Shown here piece after piece: positions 32,907 to 42,308 of a DNA stretch of 64,000 nucleotides. Under the pieces are notes generated by a model. The model searched no databases, had not been told where the DNA came from, and saw only the letters and a program-made list of their open reading frames with translations. The DNA lies in contig NZ_RHHB01000004.1 of assembly GCF_003710805.1 (NCBI RefSeq), positions 1 to 64,000 on the forward strand, in the 5' to 3' direction. The position numbers were made by a program, and so were the translations under genes. Position 1 is the stretch's first letter; every line of letters begins with the position of its first letter. The DNA comes from Agromyces tardus. Its GTDB lineage: Bacteria > Actinomycetota > Actinomycetes > Actinomycetales > Microbacteriaceae.

Positions 32907-34811
32907 CTAGAAGCTCGTGACGAGGTCGCCGAGCACGTCGCCCACCTTGGTCGGGTCGGTCGCGTCGTAGAAGTGGGCGCCGGTGGCGCTCGAGATCGAC
33001 TGGAGCGTCTTCACGTCGGCGTCCGCGCCGTAGGCGAGCGTGAAGATGAGCACCGGCGTGGTGTCGTGCAGCTCGTGCAGGTTCTCGACCATCTGGTCGG
33101 CCGTGATCGGTTCGCCCAGCGTCTCGTTCTTGCCGTCGCTCAAGAGCACGATCGCGTTGATGTGATCGGGGTCCCAGTCGGCGGCCTGCTGCTTCGCGAA
33201 CGTGTCCACCGCCGCGTAGAGCGGGGTGAACTCGATGGGCTTGAGGGCACCGAGTGCGCTCAGGAACTTCGTGCGACCCGTGTCGATGTCGGCCACGGGG
33301 GCCACGAGCCCGGGAGTGATCGGGCCGTCGTCGACGGACGAGAACGCGGCGAGGCCCACGTTGTCACCGGCGGTGAAGTAGTCGAGTGCCTTCGTGATCG
33401 CGTCCTTGGCCGCCGCGAGCTTCGATCCGCCGGTCGCGATGGGCTCGTCCATCGAGCCGGAGACGTCGACGAGGAAGAGCACCTGGGCGCGCTTGCGCAC
33501 CTCGGGGAAGGCCGCGTTCGTCGCCACGATCACGCTGGAGTCGGGGAAGGGCAGGGCGCCCGACTCGCCGGAGGCGAGCTGGCCGACCTCGGCGACCATC
33601 GGGTCGAACTCGCCGTTGAGGTCGCGGTACCCACCGGTGCGCACGATCTGCTGGCCCTGTGCGGTCGCCGCGTACCGCAGGAAGTCCGCTCCGGCCGCGG
33701 CCTCGGTGTCGTCGACCCACGATCCCGTCAGCACGACGGCCGGGTTGTCGGCGACGTAATAGCCGTCCTTCGGGTAGATCGGGACGAGCTTCTCCTTCGG
33801 AGGATCGCTCTCGATGCGGGTGATGCCGTCGCGGCTCGTGATGCCGCGGTTGTAGTCCCATACGGACTTCTCGTCGACGATGACGGCCGAGAGGAAGTCG
33901 GCGACGGAGCCCTTCTCCTCGGACTGGCGCGCATGCCAGAGGAAGTGCTCGGGTGTGGCCATGTAGTGGCTCGTCGCGAGCTCGTGCTGCTTGACCTCCT
34001 CGGTCACGTCGGGGTCCTCGATGTCCTTCGCCGTGAGCTCGCTCAGCGACCCCGCAGCGGAGCCGTACGACGCGAGCATGGCCGCCTCGCCGGAGCTGGC
34101 GATCAGGGGGCTCGTCTTGCCGAGCTTGAAGGCACCCCATTCCGGGTGGCCGAGCTCGCTCCACGCGTCCTCGTTGCCGGCCGCGGCGAACACATCGTCC
34201 CACGTCGGGCGCTCATCGTCCCAGCCGATCGCCGCCGCGAGGCTCTGGGGCATGGCGAGCACGATGTCGGATGACGCGATGCTCGTGCCCTCCTCGGGCA
34301 CGTTGGCGCCGCCTCCGCCATCGCGTGCCATCGCGAGCCATGAGCTCGAGTCGGGGATCCAGACGGTGGGGCGCGCGTCCTCGGCCGCGTCGGTGAAGCC
34401 GGTGGCCGCGTCCTCGGCGGCGAGGCCCGACTTGTCCTCCTTGGCGACGACGGTGACGCACGTGCCGTCGACGTCGCGCGGCGCGGCGTTGTAGCCCTCG
34501 ACGAGGGCGGCCACCATCTCGGAGTTCTCCAGCGACGAGAGCACCGTCACCGTCGTGCACGGCGCCGCGCCCGCGGTGGCCGCAGGTTCGTCCTCGGGGA
34601 ACACGATCGGCTCCGGCGTGGCCTCGGGGCTCGCCTGTGCCGAGGTGCCGCCGCCCTGTCCGTTGACGACGACGGCGGCGACCGCTGCACCGCCGACGAG
34701 GACCAGGACGACCGCGCTGACGACGACCGCCCACGTGATGCGCCGCCGTCGCTGCCGCTCCTCGCGGATGCGTCGCCGGTCGCTGCGCGATGCCGGACCG
34801 CCGGCGCTCAC
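32907..34811 (-). CDS. Membrane-anchored substrate-binding plus VWA domain protein
   Basis: A 634-residue protein. One membrane helix (residues about 25-48) anchors an extracellular part: a bacterial substrate-binding fold (about 85-430) followed by a von Willebrand A domain with MIDAS motif DVSGSMDE near residue 445. The combination is seen in other actinobacteria with unknown role. GTG 34811 is the start; an 8-bp stem hairpin (GTCGACCG-N5-CGGTCGAC, 34838-34858) lies just upstream. No transporter permease is next to it, so it may bind ligands or surface partners rather than serve import. Confidence 0.8.
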   Translation of the reverse strand: MSAGGPASRSDRRRIREERQRRRRITWAVVVSAVVLVLVGGAAVAAVVVNGQGGGTSAQASPEATPEPIVFPEDEPAATAGAAPCTTVTVLSSLENSEMVAALVEGYNAAPRDVDGTCVTVVAKEDKSGLAAEDAATGFTDAAEDARPTVWIPDSSSWLAMARDGGGGANVPEEGTSIASSDIVLAMPQSLAAAIGWDDERPTWDDVFAAAGNEDAWSELGHPEWGAFKLGKTSPLIASSGEAAMLASYGSAAGSLSELTAKDIEDPDVTEEVKQHELATSHYMATPEHFLWHARQSEEKGSVADFLSAVIVDEKSVWDYNRGITSRDGITRIESDPPKEKLVPIYPKDGYYVADNPAVVLTGSWVDDTEAAAGADFLRYAATAQGQQIVRTGGYRDLNGEFDPMVAEVGQLASGESGALPFPDSSVIVATNAAFPEVRKRAQVLFLVDVSGSMDEPIATGGSKLAAAKDAITKALDYFTAGDNVGLAAFSSVDDGPITPGLVAPVADIDTGRTKFLSALGALKPIEFTPLYAAVDTFAKQQAADWDPDHINAIVLLSDGKNETLGEPITADQMVENLHELHDTTPVLIFTLAYGADADVKTLQSISSATGAHFYDATDPTKVGDVLGDLVTSF

Positions 34812-34996
34812 CGACGGACTCCCGTCTCGCGGGCAGGGTCGACCGCGCGACGGTCGACGGACCGCGGGGGTCGCGTCACGAGTGCGTCGGGCATGGATTC
34901 GTCCTCAGGGCCGGGAGCAGGGTCGAAACCGAGCCTATCTCGCGGATCTGAACGAACCCAAGGAACCGGTCGGGCGGCCACCGGGGCGGGAGCAGC

Positions 34997-35545
34997 TCAC
35001 GACGTGGAGTTCAGCATCCCGATGACGACGGCGGTCCACCAGGCGAGCTGGGAGATCGTGGCGCTGGCGATGAACCGCACGCGTGCCGGACGTGGAAGGG
35101 CGCTGAAGCGCATCTTGCGGGGGAACCGCGCGAGCGTCGTCGTCCACCGCGTGAGGGCGACGCCGTTCAGCGAGAGCACGAGCACGGCGCCCAGCTTCAC
35201 GAGCGTCGCAGGCGAGTCGAGGTGCGGCTGCAGGAATGCGCCGCTTGCGAGCAGGCCGATCAATCCCGCCCAGATCGGCACCTTCAGCGTGAGGTCCACC
35301 TGCCGCAGGTCCCGCACGGACCGCCACTCGGTGACCCACAGGAGTCCGTACCACTCCACCATCAGCACGGCGCCGAGCCCGACGATGAGCGATGCGAGGT
35401 GCACGAACACCGCGATGGTGTGCAGCCAGGGCGGCGGCGCGAGCAGCGTGCTCAGCCCGATCGACGCGGCCCAGCCGGCCGTGACGAGGACGTAGGCGAC
35501 CGCGCGCCGGCGCTTTCGCTTGCGCTGCCTCGCCTTGGGGGTCAT
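34997..35545 (-). CDS. Small integral membrane protein, unknown function
   Basis: A 182-residue protein with a basic N-terminus (KARQRKRKRRR) and about five membrane helices. No known motif recognised; a conserved-looking VEWYGLLWVTEWRSV loop sits between helices 2 and 3. ATG 35545 is preferred because the upstream in-frame alternative (GTG 35641) would translate two tandem hairpin repeats; there is no clear ribosome binding site at either. Confidence 0.6.
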   Translation of the reverse strand: MTPKARQRKRKRRRAVAYVLVTAGWAASIGLSTLLAPPPWLHTIAVFVHLASLIVGLGAVLMVEWYGLLWVTEWRSVRDLRQVDLTLKVPIWAGLIGLLASGAFLQPHLDSPATLVKLGAVLVLSLNGVALTRWTTTLARFPRKMRFSALPRPARVRFIASATISQLAWWTAVVIGMLNSTS

Positions 35546-35578
35546 CGTCACGGGGGTGAGCGCCGGCCTCTCACTCGT

Positions 35579-35622
35579 GGCGTGGGGGACACGCCGGCTC
35601 ATGGCGTGCGGGGGGACACGCC
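35579..35622. repeat. Two tandem GGCGTG...CACGCC hairpins
   Basis: GGCGTG-N5-CACGCC (35579-35595) and GGCGTG-N8-CACGCC (35603-35622), 24 bp apart. The arms share GACACGCC with the cluster at 3012-3172. They lie just upstream of the small membrane protein gene. Confidence 0.65.
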
Positions 35623-35674
35623 GGGATCTCGCCGGGTTCACATTACCGAACGGGATGCCCGTCGCCGCACCGGT

Positions 35675-37123
35675 TCAGCCCGGGGTGCCTGCCGCCGACG
35701 GCGTCGGCGAATCCGCGGCATCCGCCACCCGCTTCGGCAGCCGCACGAAGAGCATCATCACGAAGCCGGCCGCGAGGATCAGGGCGATGCCGAGGATGCC
35801 CCAGTACTGCGCGCCCGCGACGGAGATGAATCCCGCCCACAGCAGCGGCGAGAGGAAGCTCGCCGCGCGACCCGTCGTGGCGTAGAGGCCGAAGATCTCG
35901 CCCTCGCGCCCGGCGGGCGTCACGCGCGCGAGGAACGATCGGCTGGCGGCCTGCGCGGGGCCGACGAGGGCCGAGAGGAAGAGGCCGAAGACCCAGAACA
36001 CGGCCGTGCCGGCGTCGTGCGCGAAGAACACGACGAGCGTCGAGACGACGAGGCCGCCGAGCGTCGCGAGGATCACGGCGCGCGGCCCGAACCGGTCGTC
36101 GAGGCGGCCGGCGAAGATCGTCGACACGCCCGCGACGATGTTCGCCGCGACCCCGAAGATCACGACCTCGTTGAACGAGAACCCGAACGTGACGCTCGCG
36201 ATGAGCGCGCCGAACGTGAAGACCCCCGCGAGGCCGTCGCGGTACACGGCGCTCGCGAGCAGGAACCAGAACGTGGGCCGGGCCTCGCGCCAGAGCCGCG
36301 CGATGTCCCGCACGAGCACGACGTAGCTGCGGAAGAAGCCCACGCGCTCGCGGCCCGGCGCCGGCGGCGCCTCGGGCACGTTGAGGAAGATCGGCAGCGA
36401 GAACACGAGCGTCCAGACCGCGCAGAACAGGGCCACGATGCGGATGTTGAGCCCGCCCTCGGTGGGGATGCCGAACCAGCCCGAGAGCTGCGCCGCCACG
36501 ACGAGCGCGAGCACGACGATGCCGCCGAGGTAGCCGAAGCCCCAGCCGAGGCCGCTGACCCGCCCGACGGTGCGCGGCGTCGACACCTGCACGAGCATCG
36601 CGTTGTAGTTCACGCCCGCGATCTCGGAGAACACCGTGCCGGCGGCGAGCAGCCCCGCGCCGAGCCAGAAGAACCGGGCGTCGGCCTCGACGAAGAACAT
36701 CATCGCCATGCTCAGGATGACGCCGCCGGTCGCGAAGGCCAGCCAGGCCTTGCGGCGGCCCTCGGCGTCGGCCCGCTGGCCGAGCACGGGCGCCAGCAGG
36801 GCGATCAGGATGCCGCCGATGCCGATCGCCAGCCCGAGCTGGCTCGACAGGTCGGCGAGCCCGCGGTCGTACGCACGGTCGCCCTCGTCGAGGCCCGCGA
36901 CGTCGGACGGGAGGAAGAGCGCGCTCGTGAGGTACACCGAGAACACGAAGGTGGTGATGACCGAGTTGAACGGCTGCGTCGCCCAGTCCCACAGCGCCCA
37001 CGACCACACCTGCTTGCGCGGGATGCGCCGCTCGCCCTGCAGCTCGAGTCCCGTCATCACCTCGAAGTCGTCGGTGGTGGCGCCGCGGTCGGCGGCGGCG
37101 CGGGGGGCGTCAGGGTCGGTCAT
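35675..37123 (-). CDS. MFS transporter, UMF1/Atg22-like
   Basis: A 482-residue transporter with about 12 membrane segments; the N-terminal WALWDWATQPFNSVI motif is characteristic of the UMF1/Atg22-like MFS branch. Substrate unknown. ATG 37123 follows GGGAGACTC. The preceding kinase gene on the same strand ends 94 bp upstream; co-expression is possible. Confidence 0.85.
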   Translation of the reverse strand: MTDPDAPRAAADRGATTDDFEVMTGLELQGERRIPRKQVWSWALWDWATQPFNSVITTFVFSVYLTSALFLPSDVAGLDEGDRAYDRGLADLSSQLGLAIGIGGILIALLAPVLGQRADAEGRRKAWLAFATGGVILSMAMMFFVEADARFFWLGAGLLAAGTVFSEIAGVNYNAMLVQVSTPRTVGRVSGLGWGFGYLGGIVVLALVVAAQLSGWFGIPTEGGLNIRIVALFCAVWTLVFSLPIFLNVPEAPPAPGRERVGFFRSYVVLVRDIARLWREARPTFWFLLASAVYRDGLAGVFTFGALIASVTFGFSFNEVVIFGVAANIVAGVSTIFAGRLDDRFGPRAVILATLGGLVVSTLVVFFAHDAGTAVFWVFGLFLSALVGPAQAASRSFLARVTPAGREGEIFGLYATTGRAASFLSPLLWAGFISVAGAQYWGILGIALILAAGFVMMLFVRLPKRVADAADSPTPSAAGTPG

Positions 37124-37217
37124 GGGGGGAGTCTCCCGGCATCCGGTGAACGGTGGGTGACGGCGCGCCCGCCGGGGCGATCCGCGTCGATCCCGTGCAC
37201 TGTATCGCGCCCGCCCC

Positions 37218-38105
37218 CTACCGGTACACGTCCGCGATGAGCTCGCCGAAGAGCTCCTCGGCGTCGCACTCGAGCCGTTGCCGCGTGAACCAGTCGCACA
37301 CGTTGACGCAGTCGCGGTGCAGCAGGTCGAAGCCCTGCGGATTCGCGACCACGTCGACCACCTGGGGCAGGTCGATCGCCACGACCCGCCCCCGGTGCAC
37401 GAGCAGGTTGTACGGCGAGAGGTCGCCGTGCGCGAGCCCCGCGAAGGCGAGCGTGCGCATGAAGTCGGCGACCTGGTGGAACAGGTCGCGCAGCTCATCC
37501 GGCTTCGCCCGCACCTGGGCGAGGCGCGGAGCGGCGACCCGGCCCTCGCCGACGAACTCCATGAGCACCTCGGTCTCGCTCACCTGCACCGGGTACGGCA
37601 CCGCGGCGCCGAGCTCGAAGAGGCGGCCGAGCGCGTCGAACTCGGCGTACGCCCACTGCACGCGGGCGATGGCGCGGCCGTACGAGGTGCCCTTGGTGAG
37701 GGCGCGCATGTCGCGCGTGCGGCGCGTACCGCGACCCTCGGTGTAGATCGCCGAGCGGTGGAAGTCGCTGTGCTCGGTCGTGCGGTACCGCTTCGCGGCG
37801 AGCAGCGAGCGGTTGCCGGGCACGTCGGCGGGCGCATCGGGCACGGCCCGTTCGATGAGGAACAGGTCGGCCTCCTTGCCCGTCTTCACGACCCCGAGCT
37901 CGGTGTCGATCGCCGCGGCGGAGGTGACGAGCCAGTCGGGGCGCGGCTCGGGGCCGCGCTCGCTCGGCAGGGTGGCTGGCCACGTCGACCAGCGCTGGTC
38001 GGCGCCGGGCTCGGTGGACTGGAAGCGAAGGTCGGATGCCGCGCCGAACGGCGAAGCGGTCGTGCCCTGCGGCACGGTGTCGTCGAGTGACGAGAGAAGG
38101 TTCAC
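37218..38105 (-). CDS. RIO-type (atypical) serine protein kinase
   Basis: A 295-residue RIO-like kinase. The nucleotide-binding lysine is in LLAAKRYRTTEHSDF, the catalytic loop is HGDLSPYNLLV (about residue 227) and the metal-binding Asp is in VVAIDLPQVVD. Bacterial RIO proteins are little studied; ribosome or signalling roles are guessed. Its GTG start and GGAG site are sequestered by a hairpin, and a 20-codon leader ORF lies 50 nt upstream, so translation is probably regulated. Confidence 0.88.
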   Translation of the reverse strand: MNLLSSLDDTVPQGTTASPFGAASDLRFQSTEPGADQRWSTWPATLPSERGPEPRPDWLVTSAAAIDTELGVVKTGKEADLFLIERAVPDAPADVPGNRSLLAAKRYRTTEHSDFHRSAIYTEGRGTRRTRDMRALTKGTSYGRAIARVQWAYAEFDALGRLFELGAAVPYPVQVSETEVLMEFVGEGRVAAPRLAQVRAKPDELRDLFHQVADFMRTLAFAGLAHGDLSPYNLLVHRGRVVAIDLPQVVDVVANPQGFDLLHRDCVNVCDWFTRQRLECDAEELFGELIADVYR

Positions 38106-38155
38106 GGTGGTTCTCCGAGATCAGGAGGCCACCGGACGCCCGGCGCGAAACGGGC
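38105..38155 (-). promoter_or_regulatory. Leader-region hairpins masking the RIO kinase ribosome binding site
   Basis: Hairpin 1: GCCCG (38138-38142) pairs with CGGGC (38151-38155), beginning within the leader ORF stop codon. Hairpin 2: CGGTGG (38105-38110) with CCACCG (38129-38134), plus CTCC (38113-38116) with GGAG (38124-38127). On the transcript the GGAG site of the kinase and the first base of its GTG are paired. This is the arrangement expected of a translational attenuator. Confidence 0.6.
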
Positions 38156-38217
38156 TACGGGCGGGCGGCCTCACAGGGAAGGGTGTCTGCGATGCGCACG
38201 ACAAGGACGGTGTTCAT
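38155..38217 (-). CDS. 20-codon leader peptide upstream of the RIO kinase
   Basis: A short ORF starting MNTVLVVRIA and ending DTLPCEAARP. GGAGGGA lies 9 nt before its ATG, a better ribosome binding site than that of most genes here. Its stop is 49 nt before the kinase start and directly precedes the hairpins. I do not recognise it from a described attenuator. Cys and three Pro/Arg-type residues near the end could make ribosome pausing sensitive to amino acids. Confidence 0.5.
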   Translation of the reverse strand: MNTVLVVRIADTLPCEAARP

Positions 38218-38337
38218 CGGTCTCACTCCCTCCGGTCTCGGGTTGCGGGCTTCGGACGCCGCGTGGCGCGGTCCGCACGAGAGCATACGCCCCGAACGAG
38301 TCGGTGTCCACGTTCTGCCGGGCGGTAGGGTCGCGGC

Positions 38338-38922
38338 ATGCGCGAAGTCGTGTACGCCGGGGCATCCGCCACCGTCGTGCTCGTGGAGGGCGAGAGCGAC
38401 CGGCTCGCGCTCGAGGCGCTCGCCGAGCTCCTCCGCTTCGACCTCGCCGCGGCGGACGCGGCCGTCGTCTCCATGGACGGCGTGACGAACCTGCGCCACC
38501 ACCTCGCCGCGCTCGCTCGGACGCCGATTCGGCCCCGGGTGCTCGGACTCTTCGACCTCGCGGAGATCGCGCACGTGCGCCGGGCCGTCGAGGGCGTGGG
38601 ACTCGCGCGCCCCGGGTCGGATCTCGCGCAGCTCGGCTTCTTCGCGTGCGACCCCGACCTCGAGGGCGAGCTCATCCGGGCGCTCGGGTCGGAGCGGGTG
38701 GAGGAGCTCCTCGCCGAGCACGGCGAGCTCTCCCGGTTCCGCGGGTTCCAGCGTCAGCCCGCGCAGCGGGTCAAGGCGACCGAGGTGCAGCTGCGCCGGT
38801 TCATGGGCACGCACAGCGGGCGCAAGGCGCAGTTCGCGCCGATCCTCGTGCGTGCGCTCGACGTCGCGAGCGTGCCCGCGGCGATGGCGGCGCTGCTCGC
38901 CGCGGCGACCGACGCGGGCTGA
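38338..38922 (+). CDS. Stand-alone TOPRIM-domain protein
   Basis: A 194-residue protein consisting of an OLD/DnaG-type TOPRIM domain: VLVEGESDRLALEALAELL gives the catalytic Glu, DGVTNLRHHL and LGLFDLAEI the later acidic strands. No ATPase (OLD) partner is fused or next to it. Possible nuclease or regulatory role in nucleic-acid metabolism or defence; unproven. ATG lies 6 nt behind TAGGGT (38326-38331), a leaderless promoter. Confidence 0.7.
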   Translation: MREVVYAGASATVVLVEGESDRLALEALAELLRFDLAAADAAVVSMDGVTNLRHHLAALARTPIRPRVLGLFDLAEIAHVRRAVEGVGLARPGSDLAQLGFFACDPDLEGELIRALGSERVEELLAEHGELSRFRGFQRQPAQRVKATEVQLRRFMGTHSGRKAQFAPILVRALDVASVPAAMAALLAAATDAG

Positions 38923-38981
38923 GGCGCGCCGTTGGGGACATTGGTCCTCGACCTCGTGCGCTCTGCGTGCTTGGGTGAACC

Positions 38982-40568
38982 ATGGACCCCGCCGCATCCC
39001 CCGACGACGCGCAGCCGTTCAACCGGCGACTCGCACTCCTGCTCGCGATGGCGATGTTCGTGCTCGTCGTCGACACGTCGATCATGAACGTCTCGATCTC
39101 CGCCGTCGTCGAGGACCTCGGCACGACGGCGAGCGACGTGCAGGGCGCGATCGCGCTCGAGGCGCTCGTCTCGGCCGCGTTCATCCTCATCGGCAGCAAG
39201 ACCGGCGACCTCATCGGCCGCAAGCTCGCCTACATCCTCGGGCTCCTCGGCTACGCCGTCGGCGCCGTCGCGATGACGTTCGCCCAGGGCATCACGGCCG
39301 TGATCGTGTTCTGGGCGATCATCGGCGGCATCGGCGCCTCGCTGCTGCTGCCGGCGATGCAGTCGCTCATCCACGGCAACTTCGCGGGCGCGCAGCAGAA
39401 GCGCGTGTACGCGCTCGTCGGGGCGTCGGCGGCGATCGCTGCGGCGGTCGGCCCGCTGCTGGGCGGGTTCATCACCACGTTCCTGTCGTGGCGGGTGGCC
39501 TTCGGGCTCGAAGCCGTCATCATCGCGGTCGTGCTCTCGGGCATCGGGCTCGTGAAGGACGTGCCGTACACGGGCTCGCGTGCCGTCGACTGGGGCGGCG
39601 CGGCCTTCTCGGTCGTCGGCATGGGCGGCGTCGTGCTCGGCATCCTCGTGTGGCAGGAGGGCGGGCAGTACGTTGGCCTCATCATCGGCATCGGCGTGGT
39701 CGCGCTCGGCAGCCTCGCGTGGTGGCTGCGCGATCGCAAGCGCCGCGGGAGGGCGACCCTGATCGACCCCGGCCTGTTCTCGTCGAGGATCTTCCGCTCG
39801 GGCGTGAGCGGCCAGCTCCTGCAGCAGATCGCGCTCGGCGGCACCATGATCGTGCTGCCCCTCTACCTCCAGATCGTGCTCGAGTACAACGCGCTGTGGG
39901 CCGGCCTCTCGATCGCCCCGCTGTCGCTCAGCATGTTCGTCGTGGCCATGCTCGCGGGCAGGCGGGCGAAGGGCCGGCCGAGCAACATCATCCTCTGGGG
40001 GTTCGGGCTGCTCGTGGTGGGCATCGTCGTGATCATCCCGCTCGTGCCCCGCGCCGACTCGGGCTGGTGGCTCACGATCCCGCTCATCATCGCCGGATGC
40101 GGCCTCGGGCTGCTCGTCTCGCAACTCAACAACTACACGCTCTCGCCGATCTCCGACGAGCGGGTCAGTGAGGCGGCGGGCGTGAACTCCGCGGCCGGCT
40201 CGTTCGGCCTCTCCTTCGGGCTCGCGTTCGCGGGTGCGATCCTGCTCGCCGTGCTCGCGTTCTCGTTCACCGCGCGGACCGAGGCGAGCACCGTGCTCTC
40301 GCCCGATCAGCAGCAGCAGGTCGCCGCCGTGCTCGAAGAGGACGCCCAGCTCATGTCGACCACCCAGCTCGAGGAGCTGCTCGCCGACGAGACGCCCGAG
40401 GTGCAGGACGAGATCATCGCGATCAACACCGACGCCCGCCCGATCTCGCTGCAGGTCGCGCTGCTCGTGCCCCTGCTCGCGGGGCTGGCGGGCATGGTGG
40501 TCGCGCTCAGGATGCGCAAGCTCCCCGACCCGACGCCGTCGGGGGCCGCGGAGACGATGATCGGCTGA
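38982..40568 (+). CDS. MFS drug-type transporter, DHA2-like
   Basis: A 528-residue transporter with about 14 membrane segments, motif A-like GSKTGDLIGRKLAYILG and motif C region AAVGPLLGGFI, matching the DHA2 efflux family. A charged loop of 50 residues (QQQQQVAAVLEEDAQL region) precedes the last helix. Likely exporter of a small hydrophobic compound; no regulator is adjacent. Confidence 0.85.
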   Translation: MDPAASPDDAQPFNRRLALLLAMAMFVLVVDTSIMNVSISAVVEDLGTTASDVQGAIALEALVSAAFILIGSKTGDLIGRKLAYILGLLGYAVGAVAMTFAQGITAVIVFWAIIGGIGASLLLPAMQSLIHGNFAGAQQKRVYALVGASAAIAAAVGPLLGGFITTFLSWRVAFGLEAVIIAVVLSGIGLVKDVPYTGSRAVDWGGAAFSVVGMGGVVLGILVWQEGGQYVGLIIGIGVVALGSLAWWLRDRKRRGRATLIDPGLFSSRIFRSGVSGQLLQQIALGGTMIVLPLYLQIVLEYNALWAGLSIAPLSLSMFVVAMLAGRRAKGRPSNIILWGFGLLVVGIVVIIPLVPRADSGWWLTIPLIIAGCGLGLLVSQLNNYTLSPISDERVSEAAGVNSAAGSFGLSFGLAFAGAILLAVLAFSFTARTEASTVLSPDQQQQVAAVLEEDAQLMSTTQLEELLADETPEVQDEIIAINTDARPISLQVALLVPLLAGLAGMVVALRMRKLPDPTPSGAAETMIG

Positions 40569-40613
40569 TCGCGGGCCGGCCGCCGGCGTGCGTGAAGCCG
40601 GATGCCGCGGGCG

Positions 40614-42308
40614 TCAGCGCGTCGCGGCCGCCCGCCGCACGTGGCTGCGCGCGTGCTCGACGGCGGGCGGGAGCTCCTCGAACAGGTGGTTCTGGTGCCG
40701 CAGCGAGGCGATCGCCCCGACGCGGGTCACGAGCCGCAGGTGCCGGGTCTGGATGCCCTTGACGAGCACGGTCACCCCGCGTCGCTCGAGCGCCTGGATG
40801 AGCTCGTTGATCACCTGGGCGCCGGTCGCGTCGAGGATCTGGAGCTGCGACATCCGGATGATGACGACCTCGACCCCGCGGATGTCGCCGACGCGCTCGA
40901 GCATGCGCTCGGCCGCCCCGAAGAACAGTGCCCCCTCGAGGCGGAACAGGGCGATCCGCTCGTCGCCGGGCTCGGCGGGCCCGGGCAGCTCCTCGCGGTG
41001 CACGCCGCTCGAGCGCGCGAGCGCGCGGAGCGCGAAGAACGCGGCCACGGCGATGCCGATGAGCACCGCGTAGATGAGGTCGAAGCTCACCGTGATGATC
41101 GCGGTCACGATGAAGACGATCGCGTCGGAGCGGGTCGAGCCCACGACGGTGCGGATCGTGGCGACCGAGATCATGCGGGTCGACGTGACCATGAGCACGC
41201 CCGCGAGGGCGGCGAGCGGGATGACCGCGACGACGGTTGCCCCGACGGCCACGACGCCCGCGAGCAGCAGTGCGTGCACGATCGCGGCGACACGGGTGCG
41301 CCCGCCGGAGCGCACGTTCACCGCCGTGCGCGCGATGGCGCCGGTGGCGGGCATGCCCCCGAAGAAGGCGGATGCCACGGAGGCGAGTCCCTGCCCGACG
41401 AGCTCGCGATCGGCGTCGTACGGGCCGGTGTCGGAGATGGATGCCGCGACCCGCGCCGACAGCAGCGACTCGATCGCCGCGAGCGCCGCCACCGTCAGGG
41501 CCGGACCGAGCAACGGCGCGACGGCGTCCCACGACAGGGTCGGGAGGGTCGGCGCCGGCAGGCCGGTCGGCAGCTCGCCGATCGTCGCGACGGGGAGCTG
41601 CAGGAGCGCCGCGACCGCGGTGACGAGCACGATGGCGATGATCGACCCCGGCAGCATGCGGTGGATGCGCGGCGCGAGGAGCATGACGACGGCGACCACG
41701 GCGACGATGCCGAGCGACCACGCGACCTCGGGCCAGCTCACGGTCGAAAGGGACTGCAGCGCGGCGACGATGGCGTGCGTGCTCTCGCCCGGCGTCGTGC
41801 CGAGTGCGGCCGGCACCTGCTGCAGGAAGATGATGACCGCGATGCCGAGGGTGAACCCCTCGATCACGGGCCACGGGATGTAGGTGACGGCGCGTCCGAG
41901 CCGCAGCGCGCCGGCGGCCACGACCATCACCCCCGCGAGCAGTCCGACCGTCGCGAGCGCGCCGACGCCGTTGGCCGCGATGATCGGGCCGAGCACCACG
42001 ACCATGGCGCCCGTGGGCCCGGACACCTGCACGTTCGATCCGCCGAAGACCGCCGCGACCACGCCCGCGATGATCGCGGTGACCAGGCCGCTGGCGGCGC
42101 CGGCGCCCGAGCTCACGCCGAACGCCAGTGCGAGCGGCAGCGCGACGATGCCGACGGTGACGCCGGCGACGAGGTCGCCCTTCCACGTGCGCCGCAGGTC
42201 GCGGTAGTCGGATGCCGCGGGCGCGAGGCTGCGCACGTAGGCAGCGGCCCTGCCCGCCGGCGACGGGGTGGCGGGGGTCGGCGCCGCGGGGGTCGCGGCT
42301 CCGCTCAC
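40614..42308 (-). CDS. SulP-family anion transporter with STAS domain
   Basis: A 564-residue SulP/SLC26 transporter: membrane part residues about 45-425 and a C-terminal STAS domain (about 445-550; ILDATGAQVINEL is the STAS core). These carry sulfate, bicarbonate or other anions. It starts with GTG overlapping the ArsR stop (GTGA), so both are translated as a unit. Distance from the cys operon gives no direct link to sulfate. Confidence 0.87.
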   Translation of the reverse strand: MSGAATPAAPTPATPSPAGRAAAYVRSLAPAASDYRDLRRTWKGDLVAGVTVGIVALPLALAFGVSSGAGAASGLVTAIIAGVVAAVFGGSNVQVSGPTGAMVVVLGPIIAANGVGALATVGLLAGVMVVAAGALRLGRAVTYIPWPVIEGFTLGIAVIIFLQQVPAALGTTPGESTHAIVAALQSLSTVSWPEVAWSLGIVAVVAVVMLLAPRIHRMLPGSIIAIVLVTAVAALLQLPVATIGELPTGLPAPTLPTLSWDAVAPLLGPALTVAALAAIESLLSARVAASISDTGPYDADRELVGQGLASVASAFFGGMPATGAIARTAVNVRSGGRTRVAAIVHALLLAGVVAVGATVVAVIPLAALAGVLMVTSTRMISVATIRTVVGSTRSDAIVFIVTAIITVSFDLIYAVLIGIAVAAFFALRALARSSGVHREELPGPAEPGDERIALFRLEGALFFGAAERMLERVGDIRGVEVVIIRMSQLQILDATGAQVINELIQALERRGVTVLVKGIQTRHLRLVTRVGAIASLRHQNHLFEELPPAVEHARSHVRRAAATR

